A DNA stretch of 63,341 nt from Lachnospiraceae bacterium (GTDB lineage Bacteria; Bacillota; Clostridia; Lachnospirales; Lachnospiraceae): positions 1-63,341 of the forward strand of contig JAGARW010000043.1 of assembly GCA_017621975.1 (NCBI GenBank), read 5' to 3'. Within the stretch, counting starts at the first letter, position 1; the number at the start of each line of letters is the position of its first letter. Shown piece by piece: positions 58,797-63,341 of this stretch. The notes under the pieces are model-generated. The model saw only the letters and a list, made by a program, of their open reading frames with translations, did no database searches and was not told the DNA's origin. The position numbers were made by a program, and so were the translations under genes.

Positions 58797-59237
58797 ATGA
58801 AAAAGTATGCAAGAACGCTGTCTCTTTCGCTTGTTCTCATTCTTCTCTGTGCAGCTCTGGCTGCCTGCGGCTCGAATGATAAAGACAAGACGAATAATCA
58901 GACCGGCAGCACAAACGAAACGACAGGAACGGCAGGCGATACCGCGGCCGACAATACGGCGGACAGCGGCGCAGAAAACAACACGGCCGACAATAACACA
59001 GGCGTGATGGACGACAATGCCGCCGCAGACGACACGCTCGGAAATGATACCGACAACGCAGCGGGCGAAAACGGCGACGCGGGAAACGGCGGAAACGAAA
59101 CCATGCTTGACGACGCAGGAAATGCAGTCGGCGATGTTGTAGACGATGCGGCCAACGGCGTATCCGATGCGGCACAGGGCGTTGCCGACGTTACGGACGA
59201 CGTTGTCGGCAGCAACAACAATAATAACAACCAGTAA
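58797..59237 (+). CDS. Low-complexity lipoprotein (146 aa)
   Basis: Signal MKKYARTLSLSLVLILLCAA, lipobox LAAC. The rest is Asn/Asp/Ala/Gly/Thr-rich with no hydrophobic core; near the end there is a repeated heptad-like GNAVGDVVDDAANGVSDAAQ pattern that might form an amphipathic helix. AAAAGGAGCGAATTT precedes ATG 58797. Probably a cell-surface tether or filler protein of unknown function. Confidence 0.7.
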   Translation: MKKYARTLSLSLVLILLCAALAACGSNDKDKTNNQTGSTNETTGTAGDTAADNTADSGAENNTADNNTGVMDDNAAADDTLGNDTDNAAGENGDAGNGGNETMLDDAGNAVGDVVDDAANGVSDAAQGVADVTDDVVGSNNNNNNQ

Positions 59238-59255
59238 TTTCCTTTCCTAGAAGCC

Positions 59256-59298
59256 AAAAGGCTGCTGGATTTTCACTCTGAGAATCCAACAGCCTTTT
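59256..59298. terminator. Bidirectional terminator
   Basis: AAAAGGCTGCTGGATT/AATCCAACAGCCTTTT, 16-base stem with one mismatch; between the lipoprotein gene and the convergent fbp gene. Confidence 0.85.
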
Positions 59299-59355
59299 CA
59301 TTTTCTGCATTTTTAAATTTTATGCCATGTTTCCGCCGGCTCATATTGCCGCACT

Positions 59356-61359
59356 CTATTTCAGCTTCTCTACGATACTGCCGTCCTGATATGCCTGCAA
59401 AAGCAGTTCCAAATGCCTGATACTCTCCTTAAGCTCCGTACCGATGTCGGTATCCGCTACGCGCAGCCTGTTTGCCGCCGTCTCAATCACGATCGAATCA
59501 GAAAAAATATCCGACTCATTCTGAACCGCCGCCTCTTTCGACTCAAAAGTCTCATGCGCTACAAGACGCATACCGTGGGAATTGGCAACAAGCGTATAGC
59601 CTGCAATTCCCGTCTTGCCCTGATAAGCCTTGGAAAAACCGCCGTCAATTATGAGCAGCTTGCCGCCGCATTTGATCGGCGTCTCGCCTTTTTTCAGTTC
59701 CACCGGAACATGTCCGTTGACAATGTGCGACTTCTTTTCATCCAATCCGAATTCCCGCAAAATTTTATTCAGTATTTCCTCGTTGTCGTTCAGTCGGTAA
59801 TAACTGTTTTTGATCTCCTTATGCGTCTCCTTGTCCGTCACAAAATACCGTTCAAAGGTCGCCATCTTGTCCTTTCCGAAAACAGGGGAGTTCGGTCCTG
59901 CCCAGATATACCAGATCATATCCTGGCCTTTTCTTTTTTCCGCCACATTATGCCGGTTATAAAAACCCTTTCTCGCATAATGCTCCAGCACATCGTACAG
60001 CTCCTTGCCGCTGTACTCTTTCCCGTCGATCTCCACCGATTTGAAATTTCCGTTTTCATCCATCGGTACGCAGCCATGATAAAGCAGATTTGAATTGTAT
60101 ACCTTATACAGACCGCCCTTGGAAAACAGAAACCGTATGTGCCGTTGCAGCTTCTCACAATGGACGAACGCCTGCCGCAGCCGTTCCATCAGTTCCGCTT
60201 CCTCGTGAGTCAGCTTATATGGATTCTCGGGATTGACCGTCGGGAAATCCACATCGTTCATCTCATACGCCTTGCCGCCGATCATCACCGTCTTATTCTC
60301 ATAATCGATCTTGTCGAGCAGCAGACGGTCATCCATATGAAACTCAGGATGACGCTTAATGATCTGCCCTTCCAGCTTAAACTGAATGATCGCCATCGCC
60401 TTATGCATTTTCATATCCATGCTGAGGTCTTTCGTATTATAATCCGTATTATATTTGATCGCAAACGTATCGCAGTTCGTGTCCGCATAGGTTTCCATCG
60501 CAAAGGTCACAAGCGGGATCAGATTGATGCCGTAGCCGTCCTCCAATGTGTCCAGATTGCCGTAACGCGCCGACATACGGATGACCGTAGCGATACATGC
60601 TAGATGTCCGCTGGCGGCTCCCATCCAGACAACGTCATGGTTGCCCCACTGAATATCAACGGAATGATATTCCTGCAGCGTATCCATAATGATATGCGGT
60701 CCCGGTCCTCTGTCATAAATATCCCCTACGATATGCAGATGATCGATTACAAGACGCTGAATCAAATTGCCGAGCGCAATGATAAAACCGGGAGCGCTTC
60801 CAATACGGATAATCGTATGAATGATCTCATTATAGTAGGCTTCCTTGTCCTGAACCTCCGCCTTCTCCGTAATCAGCTCTTCAATGATATACGCAAAGTC
60901 TTTCGGCAGCGCCTTACGCACCTTGGAACGCGTATATTTGGAAGAGACGCGCTTTGTAATCTGTACGAGCCTGTGCAGCGTAATCTTGTACCAATCCTCA
61001 ATATTGTCCTCCTGCTGCAGAACAAGCTCCAGCTTCTCCTGCGGATAATAAATGAGCGTTGCAAGGCTTTTCTTGTCTTTCATGCTCAGCGTATTGCCGA
61101 ACTCCTCGTCGATCTTGCTCCTGACAGAACCGGAACCGTTTTTCAACACATGATTGAACTGCTCATATTCTCCGTGAATATCCGTCAAAAAATGCTCCGT
61201 TCCCTTCGGCAGATTTAAAATCGCCTGCAGATTGATGATTTCCGTCGACGCTGCAGCGATCGTCGGATATTGAATCGCCAGCGTTTTCAGATACATCATT
61301 TCCAAATCTGTCAGATTTTCCCCAATTCTTTCATTTTCCATCGTCTTTTCCGTTTCCAC
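59356..61359 (-). CDS. fbp: Fructose-1,6-bisphosphatase class III
   Basis: 667 residues, the size of the Firmicutes-type enzyme. Metallophosphatase motifs: TDIHGEYEQFNHVLKNG, GDIYDRGPGPHIIMDTL, WGNHDVVWMGAASGH and NGHVPVELKKGETPIKC. Catalyses fructose 1,6-bisphosphate to fructose 6-phosphate in gluconeogenesis. Single gene, with its promoter in the gap before dapB. Confidence 0.95.
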   Translation of the reverse strand: METEKTMENERIGENLTDLEMMYLKTLAIQYPTIAAASTEIINLQAILNLPKGTEHFLTDIHGEYEQFNHVLKNGSGSVRSKIDEEFGNTLSMKDKKSLATLIYYPQEKLELVLQQEDNIEDWYKITLHRLVQITKRVSSKYTRSKVRKALPKDFAYIIEELITEKAEVQDKEAYYNEIIHTIIRIGSAPGFIIALGNLIQRLVIDHLHIVGDIYDRGPGPHIIMDTLQEYHSVDIQWGNHDVVWMGAASGHLACIATVIRMSARYGNLDTLEDGYGINLIPLVTFAMETYADTNCDTFAIKYNTDYNTKDLSMDMKMHKAMAIIQFKLEGQIIKRHPEFHMDDRLLLDKIDYENKTVMIGGKAYEMNDVDFPTVNPENPYKLTHEEAELMERLRQAFVHCEKLQRHIRFLFSKGGLYKVYNSNLLYHGCVPMDENGNFKSVEIDGKEYSGKELYDVLEHYARKGFYNRHNVAEKRKGQDMIWYIWAGPNSPVFGKDKMATFERYFVTDKETHKEIKNSYYRLNDNEEILNKILREFGLDEKKSHIVNGHVPVELKKGETPIKCGGKLLIIDGGFSKAYQGKTGIAGYTLVANSHGMRLVAHETFESKEAAVQNESDIFSDSIVIETAANRLRVADTDIGTELKESIRHLELLLQAYQDGSIVEKLK

Positions 61360-61461
61360 CCGTTTCCCCTTTCCTGTAAACCGCGCTTCTGCCTTCTCTC
61401 AGGGCGCGCCTTTTATTGTTCCCGCAAACGCTTCCTTTTATTGTTCTTTGGACCGCGTCCT

Positions 61462-62223
61462 TTATTTCCCTTCGATCACGTCGTTCATTCCGTAATAGCC
61501 CGCCGGTTTTCCCGCAAGGAATTTTGCCGCCGACGCCGCGCCCTTTGCGAATACCTCTCTCGAATAAGCGCGATGGGAAAACGTAATCACTTCATCCGTT
61601 CCGGCAAAGATCACGTCATGATCCCCTACGATCGTGCCGCCCCTGACCGCAGAAATACCGATCTCCTTCTGCGGGCGCGTCATCCGCCGTCCGCTCCTGT
61701 CATACACATATTCATATGCATGATCAAGCGCCTCATTTACGGAATCAGCAAGCGCAAGCGCTGTGCCGCTCGGCGCATCCAGTTTCTGGCTGTGATGCTT
61801 TTCAACGATCTCAATATCAAATCCGGCGTCCGCCAGAACGCCCGACGCTTCCTTCAGAAGCTTCAGCAGCAGATTGATGCCAAGCGACATATTAGCGGAT
61901 TTGAGGATTGCCACCTGCTTCGAAGCTTCCTCTACCTTCTGAATCTGTTCTTCACTAAGTCCCGTCGTGCAAAGTACGCACGGAATCTTTTTCTCTGTGC
62001 AGTATGCAAGCAGCCCGTCCACCGCCTTTGCAGACGCGAAATCAATGATAACATCCGCCTTGACGTCGCATTTAGCAATATCGTCAAACACCGGATAGGG
62101 ATTTTCAATATGATTTGAAATATCAACGCCCGCCACTACTTCTGTCTCAGAATCCGCAGCGGCAATTCTGCTGACAAACTGTCCCATACGTCCATTACAT
62201 CCATGTATTATGATTTTGACCAT
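61462..62223 (-). CDS. dapB: 4-hydroxy-tetrahydrodipicolinate reductase
   Basis: 253 residues. NAD(P)-binding IIHGCNGRMGQFVSRI at the start; active-site EIVEKHHSQKLDAPSGTAL with His-His and Lys; C-terminal DHDVIFAGTDEVITFSHRAY. Lysine/diaminopimelate pathway. Stands alone here (no dapA beside it). Confidence 0.95.
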   Translation of the reverse strand: MVKIIIHGCNGRMGQFVSRIAAADSETEVVAGVDISNHIENPYPVFDDIAKCDVKADVIIDFASAKAVDGLLAYCTEKKIPCVLCTTGLSEEQIQKVEEASKQVAILKSANMSLGINLLLKLLKEASGVLADAGFDIEIVEKHHSQKLDAPSGTALALADSVNEALDHAYEYVYDRSGRRMTRPQKEIGISAVRGGTIVGDHDVIFAGTDEVITFSHRAYSREVFAKGAASAAKFLAGKPAGYYGMNDVIEGK

Positions 62224-62299
62224 ATGACCGTCTCCTTTTCTTAGTAATGTCTTTGCGGAGCTTTGGTCGCAGCCCGCATATATAGCATTAGTTTACCAC

Positions 62300-62332
62300 A
62301 AAAAATGCCCCGGAACAATATCCGGGGCGTTT
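62300..62332 (-). terminator. Terminator after the two small membrane-protein genes
   Basis: GCCCCGGA-6 bases-TCCGGGGC with T5 on the minus strand. Confidence 0.85.
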
Positions 62333-62373
62333 TCTATTCGTAGCAGGTATTCGTTGTATTTTTATTATGCTTC

Positions 62374-62727
62374 CTATAAATAAGATGCAGCTGCAACATA
62401 AATAACGACCATAGCAGCGCTCAGCAGCAGTCCGAGCAGCGAGGTAATAATACCGGCAATCGCCATACCTTTCTGCGGATTCCTTTTTGCAAAGTTTACA
62501 ATTCCAAAAACCAATCCGACAATAGCAATAATAAGACTCGGTGCAACCGACCAGAAAGCTAAGATCGAAATAATGCCGCATACAAGACTGGTCACAGCGC
62601 ATGCGCCGCTTTTTTTCGGAATCGCATCGGCTACGACAACCGGTCCGTTATAATTATTCGGCGCATAGCTCTTATAGCCGTTATCGTTATTCTGGTACTG
62701 CTGTGTCATATTTTCATTTTCGTTCAT
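62374..62727 (-). CDS. DUF4190-like small membrane protein
   Basis: 117 residues. A polar Asn/Tyr-rich start (MTQQYQNNDNGYKSYAPNNY) leads to two or three hydrophobic spans with the pattern ACAVTSLVCGIISILAFW, IVNFAKRNPQKGMAIAGIIT typical of DUF4190. Function unknown. It follows the next gene by 23 bases and shares its transcript. Confidence 0.8.
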   Translation of the reverse strand: MNENENMTQQYQNNDNGYKSYAPNNYNGPVVVADAIPKKSGACAVTSLVCGIISILAFWSVAPSLIIAIVGLVFGIVNFAKRNPQKGMAIAGIITSLLGLLLSAAMVVIYVAAASYL

Positions 62728-62750
62728 AATTTACCTCTTATCCGCTCTGT

Positions 62751-63227
62751 CTATGCAAGACCTACAAGCACGATATTCAGCGCAAGGAAAATAAGCGCGA
62801 TTACGATAAAGCCGACAAATGCAAGAATTACTTTCTTTGTATTCTTCTCCAATGCTCCTGCAACATAAATGGTGCTGAGTGCGGCGCCGATCGCGCAGCA
62901 AAGGATACCGCCGAAGAACCAGCCGCCGATTACGCTGAGCGCTACAAGCACCCATACCCATGCCGGGATGCCTGATACAGGCTCATACGGCGTTCCGTCA
63001 TCCTGATATGTACCGTTGACAGCCAGTCTTGCCTTCTTGCCGATCATAACGATATGGCAGTTTGCTCCCGGAAAGTCAACCGTATAATCAATCAGATTAA
63101 CAAACCAGTTGCTTGATTTTACTCTGTACGTATTTGTGTCCACCGTGATCTGCGGACCGGAGAATGCCTTTACCTTGCATTCCAGATTATGCGTTGTCCC
63201 GTTGCTATCTGTGATAGTCCAATTCAT
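62751..63227 (-). CDS. Hypothetical protein with beta-rich start and membrane tail
   Basis: 158 residues from ATG 63227 (GGAGAGTATCAAG before it). The first 85 residues are beta-rich and hydrophilic (MNWTITDSNGTTHNLECKVK, VDTNTYRVKSSNWFVNLIDY), the rest three hydrophobic spans (VSGIPAWVWVLVALSVIGGW, GILCCAIGAALSTIYVAGAL and VILAFVGFIVIALIFLALNI). No family is recognised. Pairs with the DUF4190-like gene. Confidence 0.7.
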   Translation of the reverse strand: MNWTITDSNGTTHNLECKVKAFSGPQITVDTNTYRVKSSNWFVNLIDYTVDFPGANCHIVMIGKKARLAVNGTYQDDGTPYEPVSGIPAWVWVLVALSVIGGWFFGGILCCAIGAALSTIYVAGALEKNTKKVILAFVGFIVIALIFLALNIVLVGLA

Positions 63228-63341
63228 CTTGATACTCTCCTTTTCCCTCTTAAGATATAGTATACATTGTGAAACACCAAGGTTCTTTCTATAATTCACC
63301 TTCTGTTTTCGCAAAATTCGTAGAGTATTTTACTCTGCGAA

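Overview
The window comes from a Firmicute of the class Clostridia, most likely Lachnospiraceae. The signs are a Firmicutes-type (class III) fructose-1,6-bisphosphatase, a HIS6-type HisA, YerC/TrpR-like and DUF1836 proteins, a bactofilin/M23 pair, many CUT2 sugar ABC transporters with YesM/AraC two-component systems, and strong GGAGG ribosome binding sites. No rRNA, tRNA or CRISPR array was seen. The genus cannot be fixed from the sequence alone.

Positions 1 to about 22.6 kb are the right part of a conjugative, plasmid-like element that continues beyond the left edge. A minus-strand transfer block (9.9 to 0 kb) encodes a VirD4 coupling protein, a VirB2-like pair, VirB6, PrgI/VirB3, a VirB4 ATPase split over two genes, a C39-like wall hydrolase and small accessory proteins. 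A plus-strand block (10 to 12.3 kb) encodes a short tyrosine recombinase, a ribbon-helix-helix protein and a MobP3/MobL relaxase. A cargo and maintenance block (12.3 to 22.5 kb) holds a RelB antitoxin with a decayed RelE, a ParA/ParB pair, small Cys-rich proteins, a lipoprotein, a DUF2726 protein, a Fic enzyme and a Rep-like winged-helix protein with an iteron array. Nine copies of a 19-bp palindrome (consensus AAGTGCACCSGGTGCACTT) sit in gene gaps from 6.4 to 18.1 kb. They look like a ParB/KorB-type operator set joining partition to transfer. A 32-residue hydrophobic peptide gene with a converging promoter at 7.3 to 7.6 kb looks like a type I toxin-antitoxin. A 70-bp GC-rich sequence is present twice in inverted orientation (13.2 and 20.1 kb).

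The element ends inside a chromosomal gene: the reading frame from about 22.6 to 23.4 kb is the 3' part of an NMT1/SsuA-type substrate-binding protein with no N-terminus.

From 25 to 54.4 kb nearly everything is on the minus strand and concerns sugar sensing and uptake. There are three adjacent modules, each a CUT2 (RbsABC-like) transporter next to its own two-component system. Module 1 (35.5 to 25.0 kb) has RbsA/RbsC-like components, a binding protein with two tandem near-identical ligand domains, a D-lyxose isomerase-type cupin, an AraC-type regulator, a YesM-type kinase, an RbsA-like protein whose ATP-binding motifs are lost, and a fructokinase. Module 2 (44.0 to 35.8 kb) has a transporter followed by a sensor binding-protein paralogue, kinase, NarL-type regulator and a family 1 binding protein. 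Module 3 (54.4 to 44.3 kb) has DUF1836, a membrane-anchored binding protein, kinase, AraC-type regulator, a binding-protein paralogue, then ChvE/MmsAB. A plausible reading is that membrane-bound binding-protein paralogues sense the sugars and the kinases tune the matching transporters.

The last 9 kb is housekeeping: yerC, bactofilin, an M23-like protein, a cold-shock protein, lipoproteins, hisA, fbp, dapB and two small membrane proteins. Coordinates of starts follow the best ribosome binding site and often differ from the longest frame.
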